Shown piece after piece: positions 25,547 through 36,564 of a DNA stretch of 64,000 bases. How positions within the stretch are numbered: position 1 is the stretch's first letter; each line of letters starts with the position of its first letter. This DNA comes from Arcanobacterium phocae (GTDB lineage Bacteria > Actinomycetota > Actinomycetes > Actinomycetales > Actinomycetaceae). The notes below the pieces were generated by a model that was given only the letters and a program-made list of their open reading frames with translations, searched no databases and had not been told where the DNA came from. The stretch is taken from NCBI RefSeq assembly GCF_018913465.1, contig NZ_JABAPM010000006.1, positions 1 through 64,000 on the forward strand. The letters run 5' to 3'. A program made the position numbers and the translations under genes.

Positions 25547-25594
25547 GGTAATACAAAGGTTGGCAGGTTAATACCTGCCAACCTTTGTATTACC
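25547..25594. terminator. Bidirectional terminator, 22-bp perfect stem
   Basis: GGTAATACAAAGGTTGGCAG plus GT pairs completely with the mirror arm around a TAAT loop, between two convergent genes that end within 10 bases on either side. The A/T-rich arm ends provide U tracts in both directions. Confidence 0.85.
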
Positions 25595-25602
25595 AATAAA
25601 AA

Positions 25603-26280
25603 TCAATCAGCGACGATAAAGCCGATCGTCTTTGTAGGGCCAACCGCCAAGATTTCGTCTCCTGGTTTAAGAATGGTTTCAGCATACGCATTAACCCAGT
25701 GATCGTCCGGTCCTTTGACCGCAATAATCGAAATGCCTTTTGACCGGCGCAAGCCTAGTTCTGCTAATTCCACACCAGTCATTGCGTCGTTCACTGTCGT
25801 CGAAACAAGAGCGTAGCCATAGCCCAGTTCCACGTAGTCATTGAACGACTGAGCGACGATGTGGGCGGCTCGTCGTCCCATATCGGTTTCTGGGTAGAAG
25901 ATGTGGTTAACGCCCATCTGCTCAAGGATTTGCCCCTGTTGCGGCGTTGATGCTTTTGCCCATACCTCTGGGCCATTCATCTTCAACAACGCAGACGTCA
26001 CCAAAATCGACGAGGCTAGATCGTTTCCAATCGCCACCACAACTCGCGAGAAATCCTGGATACCCAGTTCTTCCAGCGTATCGGGATTAGTCGGATCAGT
26101 TGCTACAACATGGGGAAGCTTATTTGCCAAACTTTGCACAACCGCAGGTGACTTGTCGATTCCAAGCACACTATAACCGGCGTACACCAGCTCCAGAGCT
26201 AACGCAGATCCAAATCGGCCTAGCCCGAACACAGCAACATCATGTTTTTGAACAGAGTGGCGCAAACGCATACCACACAT
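25603..26280 (-). CDS. ktrA: Potassium channel regulatory subunit KtrA/TrkA (RCK)
   Basis: A 225-residue cytoplasmic RCK protein. The RCK_N Rossmann domain starts HDVAVFGLGRFGSALALEL with acidic D at the end of strand 2 (VLGIDKS), which binds NAD(H)/ATP. The RCK_C ligand domain spans about 140-220. Octameric rings of KtrA gate the KtrB channel in response to nucleotides and c-di-AMP. It lies six bases downstream of the channel gene, in the same operon. Confidence 0.93.
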   Translation of the reverse strand: MCGMRLRHSVQKHDVAVFGLGRFGSALALELVYAGYSVLGIDKSPAVVQSLANKLPHVVATDPTNPDTLEELGIQDFSRVVVAIGNDLASSILVTSALLKMNGPEVWAKASTPQQGQILEQMGVNHIFYPETDMGRRAAHIVAQSFNDYVELGYGYALVSTTVNDAMTGVELAELGLRRSKGISIIAVKGPDDHWVNAYAETILKPGDEILAVGPTKTIGFIVAD

Positions 26281-26286
26281 CCTTTC

Positions 26287-27675
26287 TTAGCCGATTAACG
26301 GCCGATCTTTAGGAAGCTCATAGGTGAGCGGTGTTGTCCGCAATGCTAACGCAGTAGCAATGGTGAGCGGTCCCAAACGCCCAATGATCATTAAAGTAAT
26401 GAGAACAAGTTGGCTAGATTCGGGTAACGTCGCCGTAATGCCAGTAGATAGGCCAACGGTGGAGAACGCGGAAACTACTTCAAATAATGCCTGATCCAGA
26501 TTCGCCGTGGTTTGAATCATCAGTAGTGTTGTTCCAGCCATAACGGCCATTGAAGACAACGACATAACCGTCAATGCTTGACGTTGCGCCGAGCGTGGTA
26601 ATCGCAACCCAAGAACATTAACTGCGCGACCGCCACGCATCTCAGACCAGACAACGAAACCGATCACGAACGCCGTCGTTATCTTTACGCCGCCTGCAGT
26701 TCCACCTGGTCCACCACCAATAAACATAAACATATCGGTTAATACGCGAGAAATATCTGTCATGGAACCGACGTCGATCGAATTAAAGCCGGCGGTTCGT
26801 GGAGTAACCGAAGCGAAAAATGCCATCAAAACTTTCCCGGACGAGCTCTGATTTCCGAGTGTATTAGGATTCGTCCACTCGGCGAGTGCAAAGAAAACCC
26901 AGCCAGTGAGGAGCAAACTGATCGTTCCTACAACGACTAACCGTGTAGTCATTGGCCAACGCCACCAGTGAATCCCAGAACTATAGAAGGCTAGAAGTGC
27001 AGGGTATCCCAATCCGCCTATGATGATAGCCGCCGATATAGGCAAAATAATCCATGGATCGGTGGCGAACCCGACTAAAGAGTCGGTATATAGTGAAAAG
27101 CCGGCATTGTTGAATGCTGAAATGGAGTGGAACCACGCTTCGCCCAGTGCTCGTTGGAAAGCATGACCGAGATATAAAAACCGTCCGAGGAGCATAGCTG
27201 CTATGGAAGTTTCGACGACGGCGGTTAAGAGGACTACACCAAAGATAACTCGGCGGATATTTCCTAGCCCGGTGCCACTCACCGTCGCTGATGCCACTTC
27301 GCGGGTTCTCATGTCTAGACGCCGTGCTAGCACCATTGCCACAAGCGTAACTACCGTCATCGTGCCCATACCGCCTAATTGGATCAATATGCCAATGATG
27401 GTCTGACCAAAAGGGGAGTAGTAAGTCGCGGTGTCAACAACTGCAAGTCCGGTCACAGCAGTGGCTGATGTGGCGGTAAAAAAGGCGACTGAAAATGGGG
27501 CTCCGCCATTAAATTGCGGGCCGTATTCATGTGGCGGAGTAGATAATGGATATGGCCATGGAGGCTGCCCGGTAACAGAGATCGGGAGCATCAGCAAGAA
27601 GGTGCCCACTATTATTGTCAGCAAGAATGCGAAAATGAGAATATAGGTGGGTCGCATCTTTCGGAGACGATTCAC
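26287..27675 (-). CDS. ktrB: Potassium uptake channel KtrB (TrkH family)
   Basis: A 462-residue membrane protein with the four pore repeats of the SKT superfamily. The selectivity-filter segments are visible as TAVTGLAV, NNAGFSLY, PRTAGFNS and STVGLSTG, with one conserved glycine each. The start is GTG without a good ribosome site; an ATG seven codons on (RPTYIL) is an alternative. With the adjacent RCK gene it forms a Na+-dependent K+ uptake system for osmotic and pH homeostasis. Confidence 0.93.
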   Translation of the reverse strand: MNRLRKMRPTYILIFAFLLTIIVGTFLLMLPISVTGQPPWPYPLSTPPHEYGPQFNGGAPFSVAFFTATSATAVTGLAVVDTATYYSPFGQTIIGILIQLGGMGTMTVVTLVAMVLARRLDMRTREVASATVSGTGLGNIRRVIFGVVLLTAVVETSIAAMLLGRFLYLGHAFQRALGEAWFHSISAFNNAGFSLYTDSLVGFATDPWIILPISAAIIIGGLGYPALLAFYSSGIHWWRWPMTTRLVVVGTISLLLTGWVFFALAEWTNPNTLGNQSSSGKVLMAFFASVTPRTAGFNSIDVGSMTDISRVLTDMFMFIGGGPGGTAGGVKITTAFVIGFVVWSEMRGGRAVNVLGLRLPRSAQRQALTVMSLSSMAVMAGTTLLMIQTTANLDQALFEVVSAFSTVGLSTGITATLPESSQLVLITLMIIGRLGPLTIATALALRTTPLTYELPKDRPLIG

Positions 27676-27770
27676 CTAAGTGATTCTAGAGCTGAAGATG
27701 TCTCAAGACAACATAACAGGCTATCGTAGTGAGTGAAAGAACCCGCTACGGTTTACTCCAAGGAATGAAT

Positions 27771-28829
27771 ATGCGCGCACTCGTGAAACCAACTGCTGGC
27801 CCAGGCCTTGAATTACGTGAGGTTCCTGAACCAACACCAGGGCAAGGCGAAGTCAAGATTAAGGTGATGCGAGCAGGGCTGTGTGGCACTGACTTACATA
27901 TACTTTCGTGGGACGATTTCGCCGCAGCACATGTTAAGGCTGGGCAAACTATTGGACATGAATTTTATGGTGAGATCGTTGAACTCGGACATGGGGTTCC
28001 GGAGGGCGAGGGTCAAGGTCAATTTCATGTGGGGCAGCGGGTGTCGGTAGAAGGGCACGTGGTGTGTGAACACTGCCGTAATTGCCGTGCAGGGCGTCGC
28101 CATATGTGTTCGAATACGGTGTCGATTGGTGTGGATCGTGATGGTGCTTTTGCAGATTACGTCGTCGTCCCAATAACGAATGTGTGGAAACAGCCCGATG
28201 TTATCGACGCCGAACTTGGTGCAATTTTCGATCCGCTCGGCAATGCTGTGCATACCGCATTCCAATTCCCGTTGACTGCAGAAGACGTTTTGGTGACTGG
28301 CGCTGGCCCAATTGGATTTATGTGTGCTGCGATTGCCCGGCACGCTGGCGCACGGAACGTGGTTCTGACGGATATTAACGATGAACGGCTGGAGCTAGCA
28401 CGGTCCATTGAAGGCGTTGTTGGCGTTAATACGTTGCGTGAGGATGTGCGGGATCGGTTCGCGGAACTCAATATGACAGAGGGCTTTGATATCGGCCTAG
28501 AAATCTCCGGTTCGCCCAAAGCGACCGAACAGATGATAGACCTGTGTACCAATGGTGCGAAAATTGCGATGTTGGGTTTGCCGGCACGCCCATACGCTAT
28601 CAATTGGAACACCTTGATAGCGCGTATGCTGACGATTCAAGGTGTTTATGGTCGCGCGATGTATGACACGTGGTATCGGGCAACGTATCTTATGACCGGA
28701 TCAGAGAAGTTCCGGGAGCAGGTTCGGAAGGTGATTACGCACCGGTTTGCGCCAGAAAATTGGGAAGAAGCATTTGAGACTGCGCGTGGTGGACACGCAG
28801 GCAAGATTATTTTGGAATGGAATGACTGA
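27771..28829 (+). CDS. tdh: L-threonine 3-dehydrogenase
   Basis: Zinc-dependent medium-chain dehydrogenase that oxidises threonine to 2-amino-3-ketobutyrate with NAD+. Catalytic zinc motifs are GLCGTDLHI and GHEFYGE; the structural zinc loop has [15 protein letters not shown]; the Rossmann motif is [12 protein letters not shown]. The start is the ATG with AAGGA six bases upstream; a longer reading begins 14 codons earlier without a ribosome site. The stop overlaps the kbl start (TGATG), giving the complete two-enzyme threonine-to-glycine route. Confidence 0.95.
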   Translation: MRALVKPTAGPGLELREVPEPTPGQGEVKIKVMRAGLCGTDLHILSWDDFAAAHVKAGQTIGHEFYGEIVELGHGVPEGEGQGQFHVGQRVSVEGHVVCEHCRNCRAGRRHMCSNTVSIGVDRDGAFADYVVVPITNVWKQPDVIDAELGAIFDPLGNAVHTAFQFPLTAEDVLVTGAGPIGFMCAAIARHAGARNVVLTDINDERLELARSIEGVVGVNTLREDVRDRFAELNMTEGFDIGLEISGSPKATEQMIDLCTNGAKIAMLGLPARPYAINWNTLIARMLTIQGVYGRAMYDTWYRATYLMTGSEKFREQVRKVITHRFAPENWEEAFETARGGHAGKIILEWND

Positions 28830-30022
28830 TGTTTAGTATTCGAGAAGAATTAACGACGACGCTGAACGAGATCAAAGCAGCTGGACTTTATAAAGATGAG
28901 CGGGAAATTCTGTCCCCGCAGTCCGCACATATCCGTACTGGACAGGGCGAGTTGTTGAACTTTTGCGCGAATAACTATCTGGGATTGGCTGATAATCCAG
29001 AGATTATTGCTGCTTCGCATGCGGGGTTAGATGAGTACGGTTATGGTACTGCTTCGGTACGTTTTATCTGCGGAACACAAGATATTCACCGTAAGCTAGA
29101 GCGGAAAATTGCAGATTATGTGGGAATGGAAGATGCCATTTTGTTCCCGTCAGCATTCGATGCAAACGGTGGTATTTTTGAGGTTTTGTTAGGCAAGGAC
29201 GACGCCGTTGTTTCTGACGAACTCAACCATGCCTCGATTATCGACGGCGTTCGGTTAAGCAAGGCTCGCCGGTTCCGGTACAAGAACTCAGATATGGAGC
29301 AGTTGCGTGAACAGTTAGTAGCTGCGCGTGCAGAGGGCGTGGGACGGATCCTAATCGTCACCGACGGTGTGTTCTCAATGGATGGTTATTATGCGAAACT
29401 GCCAGAGATTTGCGATTTGGCAGATGAGTTTGACGCGATGGTAATGGTTGACGATTCGCACGCTACTGGCATTGTTGGTGAGCACGGTGCGGGTACGCCG
29501 TCTGAATTTGGTGTCAGTGATCGGGTGGATATTCTCAGCGGTACTTTGGGTAAGGCACTCGGTGGAGCGTCGGGTGGTTATATTGCTGGACCGGCTGAAT
29601 TGATTGCGTTGCTTAAACAGCGTGCGCGGCCGTATTTGTTCTCGAATGCCGTTACACCATCTCTGGTTGCGGGATCATTGAAGGCATTGGATGTGGCACG
29701 TGAAGGTGATGATTTGCGTGCAAAGATTGCTGATAATGCGCAGTTGTTCCGCTCATTGATGGCTGAGGCGGGTTTTGAATTGCTCCCTGGCTCGCATGCG
29801 ATTATTGCGGTGATGTTCCCGGGTGACGACGGCGCGCGCCTTGCTGGACAGATTGCTGCTAAGTTAGGCGAGTTGGGCGTTTATGTTACTGCGTTCTCAT
29901 ATCCGGTGGTGCCGTTGGGTAAGGCACGTATTCGTGTTCAGCTTTCGGCTGCGCATTCGGCTGAGGACGTACGTGCGGCAGTTGCAGCATTCGTTCAGGC
30001 ACGGGACGCGGTTTCAGCATAA
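28829..30022 (+). CDS. kbl: Glycine C-acetyltransferase (2-amino-3-ketobutyrate CoA ligase)
   Basis: PLP enzyme of the alpha-oxoamine synthase family, 397 residues. It cleaves 2-amino-3-ketobutyrate with CoA into glycine and acetyl-CoA. Motifs: [33 protein letters not shown] (cofactor aspartate and histidine) and the lysine in [16 protein letters not shown] that forms the Schiff base. Translationally coupled to tdh. Confidence 0.95.
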   Translation: MFSIREELTTTLNEIKAAGLYKDEREILSPQSAHIRTGQGELLNFCANNYLGLADNPEIIAASHAGLDEYGYGTASVRFICGTQDIHRKLERKIADYVGMEDAILFPSAFDANGGIFEVLLGKDDAVVSDELNHASIIDGVRLSKARRFRYKNSDMEQLREQLVAARAEGVGRILIVTDGVFSMDGYYAKLPEICDLADEFDAMVMVDDSHATGIVGEHGAGTPSEFGVSDRVDILSGTLGKALGGASGGYIAGPAELIALLKQRARPYLFSNAVTPSLVAGSLKALDVAREGDDLRAKIADNAQLFRSLMAEAGFELLPGSHAIIAVMFPGDDGARLAGQIAAKLGELGVYVTAFSYPVVPLGKARIRVQLSAAHSAEDVRAAVAAFVQARDAVSA

Positions 30023-30153
30023 ATAATGACCATGTGATCTACTTGTTCGTCAGACGCTGTGGATAACGTTTGATTGTGGATAGATATTTTTGGTGATTTT
30101 TGATCTTCGATAGTCTACTTTTGTTCAGGAATTTTCGAAGATTGGAAGTTATC

Positions 30154-31443
30154 ATGACATTTCTTGTTCGCATCGTGCAGGGTCTACTTGTCGTCGCATT
30201 GTTTTGTTCTGGCATGGGCATGGCTTATGGTGATGAGCGAAAGCCGGAACTCTTGCCTCAAGACGGCGAATTAGTAGGTCTTAGTATGCGTTATCTGCCA
30301 GCTGTAGACGCTGGTAGTCAAGCAGGTTATACCCAAAAAACTTGGCATGCTCGGCCGGCGCTGTTTTCAGTCAAGAATGTAGGTGAAGGTGTTTACCATG
30401 CATACTGCCTGGAGATAACGGTCCCCACAGACCGGCAAACACCTTTACATGTTACTGACTGGGATGGATTCGTTGGTAACAATGCATTTAGAGCCGATAA
30501 TTCAGTACGCCAAAAAGTGGCCTGGATTGTCCAGCATTCATACCCGGCACGGAGCTTAGAATATCTTGCCCATGAAGTTGGGGTTACTGAGCTGTCGATT
30601 CAACAAGCGGTGACTGCCACGCAGTCAGCTATCTGGCATTTGACAGATGGAGTGACTCCTGACTTTTCTGCACTAGGTCAGCAAGATACAGATGGGGTGG
30701 ATGCTCAGGGTATTGCAGCTACCTATCATTATCTGCTTTCCAGTATAAATGTCGGGTTAACGCAAGATTCTCTACAACCTACGGTGGCTTTTAGCCTGCC
30801 GGAAGGTGAGAGCTTTGCTGGGCAACTTGTGGGGCCAATTCGAGTTGAAGCAAATGTTCCTACTGTTTCGATCGAGGTTCCGGAGGGTTTTTCGCTGGTC
30901 TCGAAAGTAGGCGACCACATTGATCCGGCAAATATTTCCTCTGAACAAGAGATATATGTGGATACACGAAATATACACGATGCGGGCAAGATTGATCTGA
31001 CGGGGACTGTAAATACTGCAGAGCTTAATGGTTCTCTTCTCACGCCGGGTATTTCTACTGAGGACCATGGGCAGACTTTGATAATGGTTCGGGAACTGAC
31101 CAAGCAGATTCGCCATGTTGCACACATTAGTTGGCGTTCCGAGCAGGATGTATGCCGGGACGTAGACGGCATTCCAGTGACTGATTCAGTATCAGGGAGA
31201 ATTCTTCCAAAGGATTCTCCGCAGTGTGTAGTGGTACCTGCAGCTAATGAAACACCAGAATCGTCACAGTTATCTAATGATTCAGCTAAACAGCACGAGG
31301 TTTCAGAGGTTGCTTCTGATCGGCCGCAGCTAGCGAAAACTGGCTCCGAGATATATGTGCTCGTATCTCTAGCTACGGTAACGATCGCGGGCGGAGTAGC
31401 GCTGACTTGGCGTGAGCGGCGTAGATATCGTGAAGTTTTATAG
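30154..31443 (+). CDS. Thioester-domain (TQXA) surface protein with LAKTG sorting signal
   Basis: A 429-residue cell-wall protein. A signal peptide (about 1-25) is followed by a thioester domain: C85 in HAYCLEI and Q157 in VTATQSAIWHLTDG are the predicted Cys-Gln isopeptide-like thioester pair, the covalent-adhesion device of TED/TQXA proteins in Gram-positives. The EYLAHEVG and WIVQHSYP elements between them are typical. A beta-rich stalk (~180-350) and a Ser/Glu/Ala linker lead to LAKTG (393-397), a hydrophobic helix and the basic tail WRERRRYREVL, the class C sortase-like layout with Ala in place of Pro. GGAAG lies upstream of the chosen ATG. Probably a host-surface adhesin or pilus tip component; no pilin or sortase gene is adjacent. 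Confidence 0.85.
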   Translation: MTFLVRIVQGLLVVALFCSGMGMAYGDERKPELLPQDGELVGLSMRYLPAVDAGSQAGYTQKTWHARPALFSVKNVGEGVYHAYCLEITVPTDRQTPLHVTDWDGFVGNNAFRADNSVRQKVAWIVQHSYPARSLEYLAHEVGVTELSIQQAVTATQSAIWHLTDGVTPDFSALGQQDTDGVDAQGIAATYHYLLSSINVGLTQDSLQPTVAFSLPEGESFAGQLVGPIRVEANVPTVSIEVPEGFSLVSKVGDHIDPANISSEQEIYVDTRNIHDAGKIDLTGTVNTAELNGSLLTPGISTEDHGQTLIMVRELTKQIRHVAHISWRSEQDVCRDVDGIPVTDSVSGRILPKDSPQCVVVPAANETPESSQLSNDSAKQHEVSEVASDRPQLAKTGSEIYVLVSLATVTIAGGVALTWRERRRYREVL

Positions 31444-31448
31444 TTAAA

Positions 31449-32120
31449 TTAGCGGATGGTCCAGTCCACAGGTTCGGCTCCTTGCTGTACTAGTAGCTGA
31501 TTTGCTCGAGAAAACGGCTTGGAGCCGAAGAACCCGCGATGTGCGGATAGTGGAGAAGGATGTGGGCTCATAACGGTGGGTGTTTCGGGCATTAGCCGGG
31601 CTAGTGACTGTGCTTGCTTGCCCCACAGGATTGCTACGAGTGGTGCTTTGCGGGCCGCGAGAACCCTAATCGCATGATCTGTGATAACTTCCCAGCCGCG
31701 CTGTGCGTGCGAGCCAGGAGCGCCGGGCGCTACTGTTAAAACTCGGTTTAGAAGCATTATTCCTTGATGCGTCCATGATGAGAGGTCGCCGTGCGCAGGT
31801 GGTATCAGGCCTAGATCATCGTGGAGTTCCTGATAAATGTTCACAAGCGATCGGGGAAGTGGTTTCACTGTGCGGTCAACGGAGAAAGATAAGCCAACCG
31901 GATGTCCTGGAGTGGGATAGGGATCTTGACCAACGATAAGTACACGAATATCTGGTAGTGGCTGCTGAAAAGCGCGTAAGACGTTTGCTCCAGCTGGAAG
32001 GTAACGATGCCCTTGGGCTAGTTCGTTCCGGAGAAAATCTCCCATCTGGTGAATATTTTTAGCAACTGGTTCCATAGCTTGTGCCCACGTTGGGTGCATG
32101 ACTTCATCAAGATCACTCAT
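31449..32120 (-). CDS. ung: Uracil-DNA glycosylase
   Basis: Family 1 UDG, 223 residues; removes uracil from DNA in base-excision repair. The catalytic water-activating loop is [19 protein letters not shown], the uracil-recognition Asn lies in [10 protein letters not shown], and the leucine-intercalation loop is [16 protein letters not shown]. It converges on the surface-protein gene, with stops five bases apart. Confidence 0.95.
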   Translation of the reverse strand: MSDLDEVMHPTWAQAMEPVAKNIHQMGDFLRNELAQGHRYLPAGANVLRAFQQPLPDIRVLIVGQDPYPTPGHPVGLSFSVDRTVKPLPRSLVNIYQELHDDLGLIPPAHGDLSSWTHQGIMLLNRVLTVAPGAPGSHAQRGWEVITDHAIRVLAARKAPLVAILWGKQAQSLARLMPETPTVMSPHPSPLSAHRGFFGSKPFSRANQLLVQQGAEPVDWTIR

Positions 32121-32167
32121 GACTTTATGATACGGCTAAAAAGTAGTGCGTTGCGTAAACTTGTCTT

Positions 32168-32428
32168 ATGAGCGATGGGGAAGAAGATAAGGTTGAGAAA
32201 CTGACAGAGATCGAACGCCAGATACTAGCACTAGAAGAATCGTGGTGGACGATTGCACAAACTAAAGATCGAGCAATCGAACAAGAACTCGGTATGACGC
32301 CAATGCGGTACTATATTCTTCTATCTCGAATGCTAGAAGAAGAACGTGTTTGGCGAGCTCGTCCACAACTGGTGGATCGGCTGCGCAGACTGCGTGATAA
32401 GCGTACGAATGAACGTACTGTGTCCTGA
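32168..32428 (+). CDS. DUF3263 protein
   Basis: An 86-residue protein with the DUF3263 pattern: LTEIERQILALEESWW, then QELGMTPMRYYILLSRML and a C-terminal RLRRLRDKR basic helix. The segment around GMTPMRYYILL looks like a helix-turn-helix. In Mycobacterium tuberculosis a DUF3263 gene (Rv0430) precedes the LytR_C gene virR (Rv0431), the same order as here, so it may regulate or assist that envelope protein. Function unproven. Confidence 0.85.
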   Translation: MSDGEEDKVEKLTEIERQILALEESWWTIAQTKDRAIEQELGMTPMRYYILLSRMLEEERVWRARPQLVDRLRRLRDKRTNERTVS

Positions 32429-32473
32429 GAGTGGCGTTATTTATTAGTTCGGTAGATTAGGTAGGCTAGAAGC

Positions 32474-33061
32474 GTGAACGAATACGTAGAAGATGAATTT
32501 GATCGCTTAGCTCAAGAACGGCAAAATCTTGGAGCTCATCGGAAGTCTAAGCGGTTAAACCCATGGTTGATAGCTCTTGTTGCAGTATTAGTCTTTGCGC
32601 CACTTATCGGCTGGGGAGCTGGCATGTGGATGGCAAGTGATTCCAAGTCGCGTGATGATTCAGCAACATCTCAACCAGTGGCGGAACAACCTGAATACGG
32701 CGAGGCTGAGCAATCTACGGAAGAGAAGTCTGCGCAGGAACAGGCAGAAAAACCGGCCCCGGAGCAGACCACTTCGGAACAGCCACCCCTTAATACTGCG
32801 GTCTCAGTACAAGTATTGAATGGACGTGGCGAAGCTGGGCTAGCGAAAAAAATTACTGAAGATCTTGTGGCTGGTGGCTACGCCAACGCAACGGGTGGAA
32901 ACTATTCCGGTGGCAGTGAACCAGTCGTGACTACTGTTTTTTATAGCGAAGAGACATTTAAGGCCGAAGCGCAAGACATTGCCTCTAAAGTAGGCGGTGC
33001 TGAGGTGCAAGACGGCTCTGCGCTCCAACTCGGTGCTCAGATCGTTGTAGTCATGCGCTAA
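32474..33061 (+). CDS. VirR-like membrane protein with LytR_C domain
   Basis: A 195-residue protein: ~32 cytoplasmic residues, one membrane segment (PWLIALVAVLVFAPLIGWGAGMWM), an acidic Glu/Gln/Pro linker (~55-110), then a LytR_C domain (VSVQVLNGRGEAGLAKKITEDLVAGGY). The architecture and its DUF3263 neighbour match mycobacterial VirR, an envelope protein linked to peptidoglycan and vesicle control. The start is GTG with a weak ribosome site. No catalytic residues expected. Confidence 0.85.
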   Translation: MNEYVEDEFDRLAQERQNLGAHRKSKRLNPWLIALVAVLVFAPLIGWGAGMWMASDSKSRDDSATSQPVAEQPEYGEAEQSTEEKSAQEQAEKPAPEQTTSEQPPLNTAVSVQVLNGRGEAGLAKKITEDLVAGGYANATGGNYSGGSEPVVTTVFYSEETFKAEAQDIASKVGGAEVQDGSALQLGAQIVVVMR

Positions 33062-33079
33062 AGCTAACTAGCAGCGCTA

Positions 33080-33116
33080 TGAGTGAGCCTGACGTAACTT
33101 GCGTCAGGCTCACTCA
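33080..33116 (+). terminator. Terminator after the VirR-like gene
   Basis: A 15-bp perfect stem, TGAGTGAGCCTGACG with CGTCAGGCTCACTCA, 7-base loop, then ACTTTTCTC. Confidence 0.8.
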
Positions 33117-33160
33117 ACTTTTCTCTCCTAGAATAAAGTCAGGCTAATCGAGTTCGCCAT

Positions 33161-33187
33161 CTTGCACTCTGAGCTGGAGAGTGCCAA
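33161..33187. promoter_or_regulatory. CIRCE operator 1 (HrcA site) upstream of groEL
   Basis: TTGCACTC, nine bases, GAGTGCCAA. This matches the CIRCE consensus TTAGCACTC-N9-GAGTGCTAA at nearly all positions. Confidence 0.85.
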
Positions 33188-33196
33188 AATCAATAC

Positions 33197-33221
33197 TGGC
33201 ACTCTCGGCTAGAGAGTGATA
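33197..33221. promoter_or_regulatory. CIRCE operator 2 (HrcA site) upstream of groEL
   Basis: TGGCACTC, nine bases, GAGTGATA. It starts 35 bp after the first element begins, roughly three helical turns on, so both would present the same DNA face to HrcA. Confidence 0.85.
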
Positions 33222-33314
33222 GTTATTGTGACTAGTGAGGTGTTTTCTGAATACGAAACCGAACGTATTTGGAGAATGTCGTCCGTCGCGGGCACTGGTC
33301 GTGAACCACCCTAA

Positions 33315-34952
<1,638 letters not shown>

Positions 34953-34996
34953 GAATAACTGCTTAGTTCTTCCGGTCAGATAATGGCCAATGGAAA

Positions 34997-35035
34997 GGAA
35001 CGAATCTCGGAAAACTCCGAGATTCGTTCCTTTTT
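34997..35035 (+). terminator. Strong intrinsic terminator after groEL
   Basis: A 15-bp perfect stem (GGAACGAATCTCGGA with its complement), AAAC loop, followed by TTTTT. Confidence 0.92.
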
Positions 35036-35078
35036 GCCTACCTGAACGCAGTATGAGTCTTACGGCCGTTTGAATAGG

Positions 35079-36548
35079 CTAAATATATCTGACTGTTATG
35101 CTTTCGGTAGTTTCCACGGACCGCTTGTGTGTGTAGCAGACGTAGACGAGGGTGAGGATGACGATGCCGGCTAATCCAGTAACGGGAGTCCATATCCGGT
35201 CAATGCCATCGTAGCGAAGGTGACCGAAAACGCCGGTACAGACGAGATAGTCATTTAAGGCAAGAATTGCGTCATAGAGTCCGTGAGCAATAATCAACGG
35301 GAGGATGCGGCCACAGCGTATGACGTATATCCCGGCAAAGATGCCTTCTGGAATCTGCCATAATGCTACGGCAAGCGTTCCGTAGTACAGGTGTAGCATC
35401 ACCCGGAAGATGAGTACCACTGCAATCGATAAGCGCGATGGCATACGTAAAATACAGATTAATGCCAATAAGATTATTGCGTAGGCGAGTTCTTCGAAGC
35501 CCCCTCCAATCAGCATTTTAAAAATAGTCCCTATCGATGGGGGTGGTATGACGAGGTCGAGTCCCTCAGTGTTTCCTAAGGAATGACGGAAGTCCACCCC
35601 CACCGCGTACCCCCACGGGCCGTAAAGCGCAATGGCGCTATTTTGAGCCGTAAAAATCGCAAAGAATACGATTCCAATAAAAGCGTTAGAGTGAGTTGTT
35701 CGCCGTGAATTTTCTGCGCGTGGGAAGTTTGATAGCACCTGCCAAACGGTGATCATCAACGCCCCGAACACAATCATGCTTGTGATCCACGGTAGGGAGA
35801 ATTTTATTATGCCGTCGTATACCCCAGGTATAGCAATAGGGAAAATCCGTCCATAAAATATTGCTGGAATTTCCGCTATGAATGCGGCAGCAACAACGCC
35901 AACCACAACTAAAACAAGAATTTTATGTTTGAGTGGGAGCACGGTTTTTGGTGGTGTGCTTGTGGTGCGGTTGAGGGGTCGGACGATGATCCATGCGAGT
36001 GCCCAACATACGATGACGGGGAGGACGACGTCGTTGGCGGTGGTTTTTAGTGTTCCTAAAAACGTTCCGGTTAAGAAATCATTTGGTCTAAAAGCGATGG
36101 CGTTGAATAGTGCGTGGCTTAATGCTAGTGGCCATGCTCGACGATAGTTCCAATAGTAGTAGCTGGAAAAGATTGCTACCCCAGCCCATTGAAGGGGCGA
36201 AAGGACGTTAGCGTAAGGGGCGAAGAATATGCCGCGAAATACTGTTGTCAGACCTACAGCAATAATGAAACGTCGTGTGAATGATAAGCGTTTTTGGTTG
36301 AGTATCCACCAGGCAAGGGCGGCGCAGATGATCTCGGTGAGAACCCCGATAGTGATACTCAGTCCCCATTGCGCGGGCAAAGGGAGTTGTTGGGCGAAGC
36401 CGAGACTGTCACCGATGAATCCAGCGGTTGAGGTAAAGCCTAGCCATTGAAATCCTTGGGTATGTATGAGTGCAAAAGATGCTAGGCCGCTAAAGACTAC
36501 GCAACCAAACAACACGTCCCGAAACGATATCCGCCGACTAGTAACCAT
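35079..36548 (-). CDS. Polytopic CPBP-family (CAAX protease-like) membrane protein, apparently duplicated
   Basis: A 489-residue membrane protein with a dozen or more hydrophobic segments. The C-terminal half has CPBP (Abi, glutamic intramembrane protease) motifs: GGGFEELAYA (E352, E353), FRVMLHLYYG (H385) and AHGLYDAIL (H422). The N-terminal half repeats the layout weakly, with TEIICAALAWWIL (E72) and LSHALFNAIAF (H145, N149) but no second-motif histidine, so it looks like an older, inactive copy. The start is the ATG with GGGAG upstream; a TTG 22 codons earlier would overlap the HD-like gene. It lies 16 bases downstream of that gene. CPBP proteins process prenylated or leader peptides or give self-immunity; the target here is unknown. 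Confidence 0.8.
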   Translation of the reverse strand: MVTSRRISFRDVLFGCVVFSGLASFALIHTQGFQWLGFTSTAGFIGDSLGFAQQLPLPAQWGLSITIGVLTEIICAALAWWILNQKRLSFTRRFIIAVGLTTVFRGIFFAPYANVLSPLQWAGVAIFSSYYYWNYRRAWPLALSHALFNAIAFRPNDFLTGTFLGTLKTTANDVVLPVIVCWALAWIIVRPLNRTTSTPPKTVLPLKHKILVLVVVGVVAAAFIAEIPAIFYGRIFPIAIPGVYDGIIKFSLPWITSMIVFGALMITVWQVLSNFPRAENSRRTTHSNAFIGIVFFAIFTAQNSAIALYGPWGYAVGVDFRHSLGNTEGLDLVIPPPSIGTIFKMLIGGGFEELAYAIILLALICILRMPSRLSIAVVLIFRVMLHLYYGTLAVALWQIPEGIFAGIYVIRCGRILPLIIAHGLYDAILALNDYLVCTGVFGHLRYDGIDRIWTPVTGLAGIVILTLVYVCYTHKRSVETTESITVRYI

Positions 36549-36564
36549 GAATCTCCCAATGTTT

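Noticed and set aside
32440-32470. Iron box before the VirR-like gene (TTAGGTAGGCTAG)
   Set aside because: Only one half resembles the DtxR consensus; no dyad.
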